This document shows positions 1 to 10,060 of a stretch of 64,000 nucleotides of DNA, in pieces. The stretch comes from Aliamphritea spongicola (GTDB taxonomy: Bacteria > Pseudomonadota > Gammaproteobacteria > Pseudomonadales > Balneatricaceae), in contig AP025283.1 of NCBI GenBank assembly GCA_024347235.1, positions 1,860,001 to 1,924,000 of the forward strand, read 5' to 3'. Made by a program: the position numbers and the translations under genes. Positions within the stretch are counted from its first letter, which is position 1; each line of letters opens with the position of its first letter. The notes under the pieces are model-generated. The model worked only from the letters and a program-made list of their open reading frames with translations. It was not told where the DNA came from and searched no databases.

Positions 1-1
1 T

Positions 2-990
2 GATCTGTTAAATCAGTCTGGCTTTATTGTTCAGGCAGAAGAAAAGCTGACTGAACACTTTACGCCGGAGCCCGAATATCTGCTGTTGGCAGTTGTGGGT
101 ATTGGTCTGCTGCTGTTGCCGCAGGTGTTTCCGTTCAGAATCATTGGTGCAGTGTTGTGTCTGCCTCTGTTGTTTGGCCGGGGGATACTGTTCAGCAGGG
201 AGATTTCAAAGCCTGGGTGCTGGATGTGGGGCAGGGGCTGGCTGTACTGGTTAAAACCTCCGAGCATTCTCTGCTATTTGATACCGGCGCCAGCTATCCC
301 GGTGGCAGCGTTGCTCAGAGTTTTGTTATTCCGTCTGCGGGAAGGTCCGGTGTGAATAAGCTGAACTGGCTGGTGGTGAGTCATGGAGATAATGATCATT
401 CCGGCGGGTTTGCGGATGTAAACAGGCAGCTTAAGCCCGGTGAAGTATTTTTGGCAGCGCTGAATGGCAGGCGCGTGTGGAAAGTGACAGCGGAAGATAC
501 TTGCCTGCGGCGCCGTAAAGGAATTGCAGGCGGACGGGGTGCGGTTCAGGTTTGTTCAGCCGGATAGTAAGTGGTCGGTAAATGAGAATAATAAATCCTG
601 TGTGCTGCTGGTTGAGAATGATAGCTGCCGGCTGGTATTGCCGGGGATGCTGAGGCAATTATTGAAGAGCAGATTGTAAGAGAAAACGACCCGTTAGCGG
701 CTAAGCATACCTGGCTGGTGGCGGGGCATCACGGCAGTCAGACATCAACCGGTGATCTGTGGCTGGAATGGTTGCAACCCCGACAGGTGATTTTCAGCAG
801 TGGTTATAAAAACCGCTATGGGCATCCTTCTGAAAAGGTTATCGAGCGGCTGGAGCACCGTTTGGTACCATGGTTGGATACAGGCCAGCATGGGGCGGTG
901 GCGTTATCAGCGCAGAATAATAACTGCAGTGCCTTGGCAGCGCGTCAAGTTAAGTGGCGATATTGGTTAGTGGATTCTATTCGCCAATGA
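2..990 (+). CDS. comEC: ComEC/Rec2 DNA-uptake channel, C-terminal part (partial, frameshifted)
   Basis: This is the 3' end of an inner-membrane channel that takes single-stranded DNA into the cytoplasm during transformation. The window opens inside the hydrophobic competence domain (a LLLLPQVFPF-type segment). The C-terminal metallo-beta-lactamase domain follows: VLDVGQGLAVLV, then the metal motif SHGDNDHSGG near 388-417, and later AGHHGSQTS and GYKNRYGHP. The frame changes near 172-178, 505-520 and 643-647. The third is repaired by one extra G in a G run, giving LPGDAEAIIEEQ. The gene continues upstream of the window. Next to exbB this matches the Pseudomonas order. The family is clear; the intact state is inferred. 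Confidence 0.85.
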
Positions 991-1069
991 GTCGCTATGT
1001 TACAGTAGCCCAGCTCTAATTTAGCGGCTTGGTTTTAGCCTGTATCTGCAAGTTTCTGGGAGGCAGTAG

Positions 1070-1688
1070 GTGTTTGAATTACTTCAGTCCGGCGGTTGGT
1101 TAATGATTCCGATCATCGGTTGTTCTGTGATTGCTCTGGCGATATGTCTGGAGCGCTTGTGGGTACTGCAAAGGACCGGGTTGCGCCGGCTAACCTGTTA
1201 GCACGGGTCTGGGAGCTGGCACGTAAAAAGAACTGGGTGCTGAGCAGCTGAACCAGATTCGCAACGAAAGCGCATTGGGTAAGATTATTGTTGCCGGTCT
1301 GAACAGTTCTTCCCATGGCCGGGAGATTATGAAAGAGAGTATTCAGGAAGCTGCCAGTCATGTTGTGCATGAGCTGGAGCGTTTTCTGAGTGCGCTGGGT
1401 ACCATTGCCTCAATTGCACCTCTGCTGGGCTTACTGGGTACGGTTATAGGAATGATTAAGGTGTTTTCTGAAATCATGCTGCAGGGAACCGGTAACGCTA
1501 ACGTGCTTGCCGGAGGTATTTCGGAAGCTTTGATTACGACAGCCGCTGGTCTGGCTGTAGCCATTCCGGCGCTCATGTTCCACCGCTACTTCCAGCGTAA
1601 GGTCGATACCCTGCTGGTGGAGATGGAACAGGAAGCGATCAAACTGGTTGAAATCGTCCACGGCGACCGTGCCGTTGATTATGAATAA
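1070..1688 (+). CDS. exbB: ExbB/TolQ/MotA-type proton channel protein (frameshifted)
   Basis: Inner-membrane proton-channel subunit that with ExbD energises a TonB-type or related system. GTG at 1070 is chosen because GGGAGG lies just upstream and the N-terminus FELLQSGGWLMIPIIGCSV is the usual first helix. The conserved channel region follows: IASIAPLLGLLGTVIGMIK and then ALITTAAGLAVAIPALM. Two single-base losses, near 1175-1183 and near 1230 (GGGG read as GGG), break the frame. Repaired length is about 207 residues, normal for the family. exbD begins 9 bases later. As lpxK is next, this pair may be the lipid-associated ExbB2/ExbD2 type seen in Pseudomonas; its partner is not visible. Confidence 0.88.
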
Positions 1689-1697
1689 GGCTGTCCT

Positions 1698-2118
1698 GTG
1701 AAGTTTAGACGTAACCGGCCCGCTGATGTAGATGTCAATCTGACCCCTTTGATTGATGTGGTATTTTTGCTGCTGATCTTTTATGGTCACCACAACCTTT
1801 ACTAAAGAAACGCATCTGGCGGTTGAATTGCCGGAAGCGGATGGTCTGGTCGCAGAAGCACCTCTGGATATTCTGGAAGTAGTCGTCAGTGAAGCTGGCA
1901 GCTACAGTGTTAACGGCTTGGCGCTGATTAACAGCCAGGCGGATACTTTACGCCGGGCATTGCTCAAGGCTGCCGGTGAAAACCGGGCGTTACCTTTTGT
2001 GGTCACTGCTGATGCCAATACGCCCCATCAGGCTGTTGTAACGGTGATGGATGTGGCCGGCAAAATGGGTTTCTCCAGCCTGAGTATCACGACCCAGAAA
2101 CCACCGGCGGAGCAATAG
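1698..2118 (+). CDS. exbD: ExbD/TolR family biopolymer transport protein (frameshifted)
   Basis: Single-pass inner-membrane partner of ExbB that couples proton flow to a periplasmic load. GTG at 1698 gives MKFRRNRPADVDVNLTPL followed by the transmembrane segment IDVVFLLLIFF, with the conserved membrane Asp. The frame then breaks in a T run near 1775-1780; two missing T residues restore the family sequence FFMVTTTF. The remainder (ETHLAVELPEADG onward) is the periplasmic domain. Repaired length is about 141 residues, normal. lpxK starts 2 bases after the stop, so exbB, exbD and lpxK appear co-transcribed. Confidence 0.88.
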
Positions 2119-2119
2119 C

Positions 2120-3126
2120 TTGGCACTTGAGCAGGCGTGGTACCGGAAGGCCTCCTGGCTGATTATGCTGCGGCCGTTATCTGCTGTGTTTACGGCGCTG
2201 GCAGATCGTCGGCGTCGTCAGTACCTGAACGGCAGTAAACCGGTCTGGCGCGCATCTGTCCCGGTGATTGTTGTTGGCAATATTTCTGTCGGCGGAACGG
2301 GTAAGTCTCCACTGGTGATCTGGCTGGTTAACTGGTTACGCCAGCAGGGCTATAAGCCGGGTGTTGTCAGTCGGGGCTATGGTGCGAAACCTCCCGCTTT
2401 TCCTTTTATTGTCACCCCCGCGACCCTGCCTTCTGAAGGAGGGGATGAGCCGGTCATGATTGCCCGGCGAACGTCTGTACCTCTGGTAATTGATCCGGAT
2501 CGCCCTGCAGCGGTCAGGCACCTTCAGCAAAGCTTTGATTGCGACATAATTATCAGCGACGATGGCATGCAGCATTATGCCCTGGGGCGTGATATTGAGA
2601 TTGCTGTTATTGATGGGCAGAGGGGGTTGCGAACGGTCGCTGTTTACCGGAAGGGCCTTTACGTGAGCCGGTAGAACGCCTTGCAAGTGTTGATCTGATC
2701 GTGGTCAATGGCAAAGCAGCGCAGCCCTCTGGCTATTCCTATAGTGAAATGCATTTGCAGCCGGGCAGGGTGCATTCTGTTGATGTAAATAATGGTGTAT
2801 TACCTGATTTTCTGCATAATTTTGCTGAAACGCATCCGAGCGTGCACGGTGTTGCTGCGATCGGTAACCCTGAGCGGTTTTTCAGTGTGCTTGAAGGGCA
2901 CGGGTTAACGGTTGAGCGACACGCGTTTTCTGATCACCACGCCTACCAAATGGAGGATTTTTCATTTGTCGGTGGGGAAAGCATTATCATGACTGAGAAA
3001 GACGCTGTAAAATGCGCACATCTTCCACTTAAAAATGCCTGGTATCTGCCGGTCGATGCACAACTTGATGACGGGTTTGCAGAACAGTTGACAGAGCGTT
3101 TACAGGCGTTGAAATACGACAAATAA
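2120..3126 (+). CDS. lpxK: Tetraacyldisaccharide 4'-kinase (frameshifted)
   Basis: Phosphorylates the 4' position of tetraacyldisaccharide-1-phosphate to form lipid IVA, at the inner membrane. TTG at 2120 is used, with a CGGAG ribosome site just before it. The N-terminal membrane helix (SWLIMLRPLSAVF) is followed by VGNISVGGTGKSP, the Walker A loop typical of LpxK, and DDGMQHYALGRD. One base is missing near 2630-2637; repair gives the family segment NGRCLPEGPLREP. The distal part shows DHHAYQMEDF and MTEKDAVKC, both LpxK hallmarks. Length is about 336 residues. Since LpxK is essential for lipid A in most Gram-negatives, the break is probably a sequence error. Confidence 0.93.
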
Positions 3127-3135
3127 GGTTATTAC

Positions 3136-3321
3136 ATGGATAAGAAGCTGCTTGATATTCTGGTGTGTCCGGTATCCAAGGCACCGGTTGAATATAATGC
3201 CGAGACGAATGAGCTGATCTGCCGTGCCAGTGGTCTGGCATATCCGATACGTGATGACATTCCGGTTATGCTGGAAAATGAAGCGCGTACGCTGAGTGCT
3301 GAAGAACGTCTGGAAAAGTAA
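3136..3321 (+). CDS. ycaR: Trm112/YcaR family small protein
   Basis: Intact 61-residue protein of the YcaR/UPF0434 (Trm112-like) family. The N-terminus reads [20 protein letters not shown], with the typical CP-x-SK signature; a second Cys lies in ELICRASG. Members are small, often zinc-ribbon-like, and nearly always sit between lpxK and kdsB, as here. It starts 9 bases after lpxK and ends 12 bases before kdsB, so it is in the same operon. The molecular role in bacteria is not established. Confidence 0.93.
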   Translation: MDKKLLDILVCPVSKAPVEYNAETNELICRASGLAYPIRDDIPVMLENEARTLSAEERLEK

Positions 3322-3333
3322 GGCGGACTTATC

Positions 3334-4099
3334 ATGGGTTTTTCTATTATTATCCCTGCGCGTTACGCTTCATCTCGTTTGCCGGGTAAGCCGTTGGCGG
3401 ATATTGCCGGTATGCCGATGATTCAGCGGGTGTATCAGCAGGCGCTGAAAAGTGAAGCCCAGCGGGTAGTGATTGCCACTGATGATCAGCGTATCTACGA
3501 TGTTGCCACAGGCTTTGGGGCAGAAGTATGTATGACCCGCGAAGATCATCCTTCCGGCACTGACCGTTTGCAGGAAGTGGTTCAGCAGCTGGGTTTCTAT
3601 GCGGATGATATCGTTGTAAATGTGCAGGGGATGAGCCACTGATCCCGCCCCGGGTGATTAACCAGGTCGCACATAACCTGATGGCCAATCTGGATGCTAG
3701 CATAGCGACGCTGAGCGAACCGGTCAGTGATATCGAAGCGGTGCTGAATCCGAATGTTGTTAAAGTGGTCAGCGATACACAGGGAAGGCGCTGTATTTCA
3801 GCCGTGCGCCAATTCCGTGGCCGCGGGATGAGTTTGCTGATCCCCAGGCACGTAATGTGTTACCTGAAGGGGTTAATTTCCAGCGTCATATCGGTATTTA
3901 TGCTTACCGGGTAAAGTTGCTGAATGACTTTGTACGCTGGGAACCCGCGCCGCTTGAGACAGTTGAGTGTCTGGAGCAGCTCCGGGCTATGTATAACGGT
4001 GCGGTAATCCATGTTGATGTGGCGGACGAACTGCCGCCTGCCGGAGTAGATACCGAAGCTGATCTGGAGCGGATACGGGCGCTGTTCAGTGCATCCTGA
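3334..4099 (+). CDS. kdsB: 3-deoxy-manno-octulosonate cytidylyltransferase (frameshifted)
   Basis: Activates Kdo as CMP-Kdo for transfer to lipid A. The nucleotide-binding N-terminus is textbook: [20 protein letters not shown]. Single-base losses occur near 3627-3632 (G run; repair gives [10 protein letters not shown]) and near 3783-3788 (AAA read as AA; repair gives [16 protein letters not shown]). Both repaired segments are conserved KdsB motifs, which strongly supports sequence error. The end carries [14 protein letters not shown] and [13 protein letters not shown]. Length about 255 residues, normal. It is the last gene of the lpxK operon before a strong hairpin terminator. Confidence 0.95.
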
Positions 4100-4121
4100 C
4101 CGTTATTGAAGCTGTGATCCG

Positions 4122-4156
4122 AAGCGCTTTATCTGAAGAAGATACAGCGCTTTTTT
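4122..4156. terminator. Intrinsic terminator between kdsB and the DUF1272 gene
   Basis: Inverted repeat AAGCGCT-t-TATCT (4122-4134), loop gaaga, AGATA-c-AGCGCTT (4140-4152), followed by a T run. It lies between convergent genes and could serve both. Confidence 0.8.
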
Positions 4157-4165
4157 ATACCCGCT

Positions 4166-4474
4166 TCAGCGTTCCTGAGGTGTCAGGTGTTTGGTGGTGG
4201 CTGAAAATGCACGGATTTCCGCTTCGCTGTAAGGAGTATGCTTTCGGTTTGTGCCGGCAGGGTGGTGTTTAAGGCTGACACCCTCCCGGTGGGCAGTCAC
4301 CGGCCGGATAGGGCGGGGGCAGAAATTACCGCCGCAATTCGGGCATACGTTTTCCAGTACAGATTCAACGCACTGCCTGCAGAAGGTGCATTCATAGGTG
4401 CAGATGCAGGCATCTGCCGAGTCTGGTGGCAGGTCTTTATCGCAGTTCTCACAGTTAGGACGCAGTTCAAGCAT
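4166..4474 (-). CDS. DUF1272 domain protein, Cys-rich
   Basis: Intact 102-residue protein with a Cys-rich N-terminus: MLELRPNCENCDKDLPP, then CTYECTFCRQC and CPNCGGNF. Four Cys pairs suggest zinc binding. This matches the DUF1272 family, usually 60-110 residues and of unknown function. The C-terminal 40 residues are hydrophilic and less conserved-looking. It is inserted between kdsB and the phosphatase gene on the opposite strand, breaking the otherwise Pseudomonas-like order. Confidence 0.85.
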   Translation of the reverse strand: MLELRPNCENCDKDLPPDSADACICTYECTFCRQCVESVLENVCPNCGGNFCPRPIRPVTAHREGVSLKHHPAGTNRKHTPYSEAEIRAFSATTKHLTPQER

Positions 4475-4619
4475 AATTTCAGTTCCTGTATAGAATAAAT
4501 CTGTCAGAAGATGGCCATGCAGCGTATATAATGGCGATATTCATTGGGCTGCATAGCGGCTATTTTTGCAAGATTGTTTACAGTGTTCTGGTAGGTTCTT
4601 GTGCTTTTCAGAGGTATAA

Positions 4620-5106
4620 ATGGAACAGAAAAACGAAGGTTCTTTTTGTTTGCCTGGGTAATATTTGTCGCTCGCCAACGGCGCATGGTGTGTTCCGACA
4701 GCTGGTTGAGGATCGGGGCCTGTCTCACCTTATCGAAACGGATTCAGCCGGCACCGGTGCTTATCATGTTGGTGAGCCGCCGGATCACCGGGCCACTGCA
4801 GAGGCGGCAAAGCGCGGTTATGATCTGAGTGATTTGCGTGCTCGTCAGGCGGTTGCGGCGGATTTTGGATATTACGATTATGTAATCGCGATGGATGTGC
4901 AGAACCTGGGTGGCTTGCGCAGCATTTGCCCTGCGGATTATTCCGGTTACCTGGGAATGATGACAGATTTCACCGATAACTATGAGGGTGATGTACCGGA
5001 CCCGTATTTTGGCGGTGCTGCAGGTTTTACCCATGTGCTGGATATGCTTGAAGATGCCTGTGGTGCTTTGCTGGATCAGATTGCTGCCCGGGGAGTGTCC
5101 GGTTAA
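4620..5106 (+). CDS. Low-molecular-weight protein-tyrosine phosphatase (start probably frameshifted)
   Basis: Cytoplasmic phosphotyrosine phosphatase of the Wzb/Etp/PtpA type. The catalytic P-loop VCLGNICRSPTA carries the C-x5-R-S motif, and the general-acid motif DPYFGG lies near the end. The likely ATG at 4620 (MEQK) is out of frame with the body; two A residues missing near 4626-4632 would join them as MEQKKTKVLFVCLGN. An in-frame upstream start at 4531 exists but adds an unlikely tail. Length about 162 residues. The stop overlaps the murB ATG by one base, so the two are translationally coupled. Confidence 0.88.
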
Positions 5107-6129
5107 TGGAGTTTTCAGAAAACTATTCCTGAAAGGTGTTAACAGTTTTGGCTTTGATGTGTCAGCTGAGTACTGCTGTGAGGTAACCAGTCTGGAGGGC
5201 TTCGCGAGGCGCTGGCATTTGCAGACAGTAAAGGTCTTGATGTGCTGGTACTTGGTGGTGGCAGTAACCTGATCTTGGTGGATGATATACCGGGTCTGGT
5301 GATTTTGAATCGCTTACAGGGTATTACGGTTAAAGCTGATGCGGATGATCCGGCGAAGGTATGTGTGACAGCTGCGGCCGGTGAAAACTGGCATGATTTC
5401 GTACGGTACACACTTGAGAGTGGCGCTTATGGCTTGGAAAATCTGTCGCTGATTCCGGGGACTGTGGGTGCTGCGCCTATGCAGAACATCGGTGCTTACG
5501 GTATTGAGATCAAAGACCGTATGCTTAGTCTCAGGGCGCTGGACAGGGAAACCGGAGAGCTGTGTGAATTTACCACTGAAGCCTGTGAGTTTGGTTACCG
5601 GGACAGTATTTTTAAGCAGCGTGCTGCAGGGCGTTACATCATTACCGAAGTAACTTTTATGCTTAGTCGGAAGTGTCAGCCAGTGCTGGCATATGCCGGT
5701 CTGGCGGATCATTTTGCCGGCTTGGGTATTGAGTCGCCTGACGGTTTGCAGGTCAGTGATTATATCTGTCAGGTTCGTCGTGCTAAGTTGCCTGACCCGG
5801 CAGATATCGGTAACGCGGGCAGCTTCTTTAAAAACCCTGTTGTGTCAGCGGCGCGGCGGGAGGCGATTCTGAAGGACTATCCTGATCTGGTCAGTTTTGC
5901 AGACGGTGACGGCTATAAGCTGGCCGCTGGCTGGCTGATCGACCGTCTGGGCTGGAAAGGCCGGAGCCAGGGAGATGCCGGTGTGTATGATAAGCAGGCG
6001 CTGGTGCTGGTGAATCATGGCGCGGCGAGTGGTGCTGATATTCTGCGGTTAGCCGGGGCGATTCAGGAGGATGTGTTTAGCCACTTTAATGTGCGCCTGG
6101 AGATTGAGCCGCGTACTTTTCCTCAATAA
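5106..6129 (+). CDS. murB: UDP-N-acetylenolpyruvoylglucosamine reductase (frameshifted)
   Basis: FAD-dependent reductase that makes UDP-N-acetylmuramate for peptidoglycan, cytoplasmic. The start ATG overlaps the preceding TAA. FAD-domain motifs include LGGGSNLIL, LSLIPGTVGAAPMQNIGAYG and FGYRDSIFK; the C-terminus has GNAGSFFKNPVV and LAAGWLIDRLGWKG. Two single-base losses near 5131 and 5198-5200 break the first 45 codons; repair gives NYSLKGVNSFGFDV and SLEGLREALAFADSKG. Length about 342 residues fits the E. coli-like (type I) MurB. Essential function argues that the breaks are errors. Confidence 0.95.
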
Positions 6130-6157
6130 CAGGAAGGACAGCAAAAGTGTGAAAATA

Positions 6158-6185
6158 AAAAGCCAGCTCTTTAGCTGGCTTTTTG
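6158..6185. terminator. Bidirectional terminator between murB and rne
   Basis: Stem AGCCAGCT (6161-6168), loop CTTT, AGCTGGCT (6173-6180), flanked by A5 on the left and T5 on the right, so it can end transcripts from both convergent genes. Confidence 0.9.
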
Positions 6186-6223
6186 TGTGCTGACACCGGG
6201 CTGGCCGGTGTCGTTACGCGGTA

Positions 6224-9200
6224 TCAAACTTCAGTGGTTTCACTGTCCGTCTGATTGTTTGCCGGTGTTGCCTGCTGGCGGCTGCGCGGGTCATTCGGCG
6301 CGCGACGCTGGCGACGCTGGCGTGGAGCAGAGTCCTGATCAGCAACAAGCGGTGCCGGACGGCGTGGTGCGACTGGCTGCGGCTCGATAATTGCTGATGT
6401 TGCCGGTTTTGCCTTGCGGGCAGGGCGCTGGCGTCCACGACGCTTGCTGGCAGAAGGTGCTTCTTCTGCTGGCTTGGCGTTGTCTTCAGCAGCGGTTTCC
6501 GGCTGATCAGCTTCTTCTGCTGTTTCCGGCTGTGCTTCAGTCGCAGGTGCTTCTTCAGCGACAGGTTCTGCTTCAGCTTCTTCAGTAGTGGTTTCTTCAG
6601 TAGCAGCTTCTTCAGTTACTTCTGTTTCGGCCTGCTCAGCTGCTGGCTCCTCAGTAGTAGCTTCTTCAGTAGCAGCTTCTTCAGTAGCAGTTTCTTCGGC
6701 TACTGCTTCTTCAGCAGCAGGTGCTTCAGTAACTGTTTCTTCGGAAGCAACCGTTTCGGCTGTTTCTTCAGCAGCTTCAGCAGCTTCAGCTTCCGCTGCA
6801 GGCGCTTCAGATGCAGTTGCTTCTTCAGCCGCTTGCGGAGCTGCTTCTTCAGCGACGGCTTCAGTCACTTCTGCAGCAGGAGCTTCTTCAGTTGCAGCCT
6901 GTGTTACTTCAGCTACCGGTGTTTCTGCCTTTGGTGCTTCCGCTGCGGCTTCTGCTGGCTCAGCATTTTCAGCTGCAGCAGTTGCGGTTGCTGTTTCAGC
7001 ATTTTCAGCGACTGCTTCAGTTGTCTCTTCGCGCTTGCGATCCTTACGCGGACGGCGCTGGCGACGCTTACGTTTTGGTTGCTCTTCGTCAGAGGCTGTT
7101 GCTGCAGTATCTGGCTTAGGTGCATCAATGGCTGCTTTAGCCGCACTTTCAGTCTGAGCATCTTCAGCATTTGCTACAGGCTGTTCAGTGTTCAGTGCGT
7201 TTTCCTGTTGCTCTGAACCGCTGCGACGGGCGTTACGCTCACCGCGACGACGACGTCCACGACGGCGTTCACCGCGGTTGCGGCCATCTTCCTGAACTTC
7301 ATTTTCCTGTTGCTGCAGGTTTTCTTCCTGAGCTTCAGGCTTGTTGCGTTTCTGATCGCGGTCACGGTCATTGCGACGACGGTTACGTGAACGGCCTTCG
7401 CCACGTGGCTTATCGCTGCGGGACTCCTGCTGTTCATCCTTGCTGGCATTCTGCGACTTGTTTTCACCGCGTTCGCGGTCGTCTTTGCGGCGACGGTTAC
7501 GGCGGTTGTTAGAGCGCTTACGCTCACCGTTATCTTTGTTACGCGGTTTCTTTTCCTGTTCTTTCTTGTCTTCTTCAGGGCTGCTGAACAGGCCAGTAAT
7601 GGCGGAGATCAGGCCGGACAGGAAAGATTTCTCTTCGCTTTTAGCTGGCTTGCTGGCAGGCGCTGCAGTTGTTTCAGTGCTGACCGGTGCCGGTGTTGGC
7701 GGCGCGACGGTACGTACGGCTGCTTTTTCCCGGGCAGGGGTGTTAGTAACTGTATCCGGCTCAGCGATGTCTTCAGGCTCAGGCTGCATTGTATAGCTGG
7801 CGTCATTAGTGTTGATCACGGTGTGATCATCACGCAAACGGACAACTTCGTAGTGCGGTGTTTCCATGTTCGGGTTAGGAACAATGACTACCCGTACGTT
7901 CTGACGCTGTTCGATATCATGAACTTCGCTACGCTTTTCGTTCAGCAGGAAGGTGGCGACAGAGACCGGCAGAATTGCACGGATCTGTGCGGTCCGTTCC
8001 TTAGCAGACTCTTCTTCGATCAGACGCAGAATAGACAGTGCTAGAGACTCGGTGTCACGGATGGTGCCCTGACCGTTACAGCGTGGGCATACAGAGCCGC
8101 GGCTTTCGATCAGTGACGGACGCAGACGCTGACGGGACATTTCCATCAGACCAAAGCGAGAGATGCGACCCAGTTGTACGCGGGCGCGGTCGATCTTCAT
8201 CGCATCGCGCATGCGGTTTTCAACTTCACGCTGGTTCTTGATCGGTGTCATATCGATGAAATCGATAACGATCAGACCGCCGATATCACGTAAGCGCAAC
8301 TGGCGGCCGATTTCTTCAGCGGCTTCCAGGTTGGTGTGCAGAGCGGTTTCTTCGATGTCGCTGCCGCGGGTTGCCCGTGCGGAGTTGATGTCGATAGACA
8401 CCAGTGCTTCAGTCGGGTCAATAACAATTGAGCCACCGGAAGGCAGTTGTACTTCACGCTGGAAAGCAGTTTCGATCTGAGTTTCGATCTGGAAACGGTT
8501 AAACAGCGGTACCTGTTCGGTATACAGCTTGATCTTCTGTTCGTAGCTAGGCATTACCTGCTTAACGAAGTTCAGTGCGTCCTGGTGGACTTCTTCACTG
8601 TCGATCAGTACTTCGCCGATGTCCTGGCGCAGGTAGTCGCGGATCGCGCGGATAACAACGTTGCTTTCCTGGTAGATCAGAAAGGTGCCGGGCGTTCGCT
8701 GGATGCTTTAGTGATGGATTCCCACAGGATCAGCAGGTAATCAAGGTCCCATTGCAGTTCTTCAGAGCTGCGGCCAACACCTGCAGTCCGGACGATAACG
8801 CCGGTTTTCTGCGGAATTGTTACGCCGTCCATTGCTTCTTTCAGCTGTTTACGGTCGTCGCCTTCGATGCGGCGGGAGATGCCGCCGGCACGTGGGTTAT
8901 TAGGCATCAGAACCAGATAACGGCCCGCCAGGCTGATAAAGGTGGTCAGGGCTGCACCCTTGTTGCCACGCTCTTCTTTGTCTACCTGAACGATAACCTC
9001 GGTACCTTCAGCAACAACGTCTTTGATGCTTGGGCGGCCGCCTTTGTCGCTGCCTTTGATGAAGTATTCGCGGGAGATTTCTTTCAGTGGCAGGAAGCCG
9101 TGACGCTCTGCACCGTAGTCGACGAAAGCGGCTTCCAGGCTTGGTTCTACGCGGGTAATTTTACCCTTGTAGATGTTGGCTTTTTCTGTTCGCGGAACCT

Positions 9201-9292
9201 GACTCAATGTCCAGGTCATACAGGCGCTGGCCATCGACCAGTGCGACGCGCAACTCTTCGGGCTGAGTTGCATTAATGAGCATTCTTTTCAT
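6224..9292 (-). CDS. rne: Ribonuclease E (frameshifted near the N-terminus and at mid-catalytic domain)
   Basis: Endoribonuclease that organises the RNA degradosome at the inner membrane. The start at 9292 gives [20 protein letters not shown]. The S1 domain ([20 protein letters not shown]), the catalytic VIDFIDM region and the Zn-link CPRCNGQG are all visible. Two bases are missing near 9183-9200 (repair: IESGSREQKKAN) and one near 8682 (repair: [12 protein letters not shown]). The last 500 residues are a low-complexity tail: first Arg/Asn/Lys/Glu-rich (RNA-binding type), then a long Ala/Glu/Thr tract, ending in Arg/Pro-rich patches. About 1023 residues, typical. It faces left from a long leader. 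Confidence 0.95.
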
Positions 9293-10060
9293 GTTGTGTT
9301 AGCGTTCTCTTATAACACTAACGTATTTCATCGCTATGGCTGTTTACGTATGGGGACAGGGCATACCCTGTCACGTGAGTCCAATCTTCGTAACGACATC
9401 AATAGTTCAGTTTTTGCCTGTCTGGTGTGTATTACAGCGCAGACGGGTCTTATCGACGGTGGAGGAAACAGCAGCCTCTATCAGTTTTAGTATCTGATCG
9501 TAGCTGTTACTGCGGATCTTTCAGTCCGGTTCAGGCAGTCAGGTTACTTAATCTCTGACTGTTTTCCGTTCTGATGGCACGCAGGTTCCGGGCTGGCGAC
9601 ATCTCCACCTCCAACTGGCCAAAACAGTACCAGAAGGATGAAATACGTAGTTAATTCTGTTGTTTTGATGTTGGTCTTTACGTGTCTGCCTCTGGCAGTG
9701 TCTCCGTAGCTGGCTTCTGGCAACCGGTTCGCTTTATGACGTCAGCCTGTGTTTGGTAACAGTGCTGTTTAGCGGGGGTTGCGGAAGCTTTTCGGGCCTT
9801 TACTCTGGCTGCTTCGGGATAAAAATACGTAAATATTTCATCATCTTCTGTGCAGGCTGTTGAATAAATCCCTGATTTGGTTATTGACATCAGGTTATTT
9901 ATCCATAAAAGCAAATTAGCTAAAGCCAAAGGCCTGCAGCAGCGCTAGAATATAGCAGCTATTAACAGGTGCATCAATTCATAGATGTGTCTGAATCTGT
10001 CTCATTCAGACAGTTTTGAATAATTTACTTCAGTATCTGTACGAGTGCCGAATTTTAAAG
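9293..10060. other. Long divergent intergenic region between rne and rluC
   Basis: About 770 bases with no convincing gene. Most of it would be the rne 5' leader if the promoter at 9949-9977 is used. Long structured leaders that mediate RNase E autoregulation are known in Enterobacteria. Near the rne start the inverted repeat GTTAG...CTAAC (9298-9323) can form a hairpin. A TTGACA at 9884-9889 on the + strand lacks a good -10 element at normal spacing. Confidence 0.6.
9949..9977 (-). promoter_or_regulatory. Candidate sigma-70 promoter for rne
   Basis: On the minus strand TTGATG (9972-9977) is separated by exactly 17 bases from TATATT (9949-9954). This predicts a transcript start near 9942 and a leader of about 650 nt before the rne ATG. 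Inferred from sequence only. Confidence 0.55.

Noticed and set aside
4238..4498. 86-residue + strand open frame over the DUF1272 gene
   Set aside because: Shadow of the Cys-rich minus-strand gene, which has a clear family signature.
6588..7157. Long Ser/Ala-rich open frame opposite the rne tail
   Set aside because: It is the antisense shadow of the low-complexity Ala/Glu/Thr tract of RNase E; no ribosome site and no domain.
9678..9929. 83-residue minus-strand open frame in the rne leader
   Set aside because: No ribosome site, no recognisable composition, and it lies inside the predicted untranslated leader.
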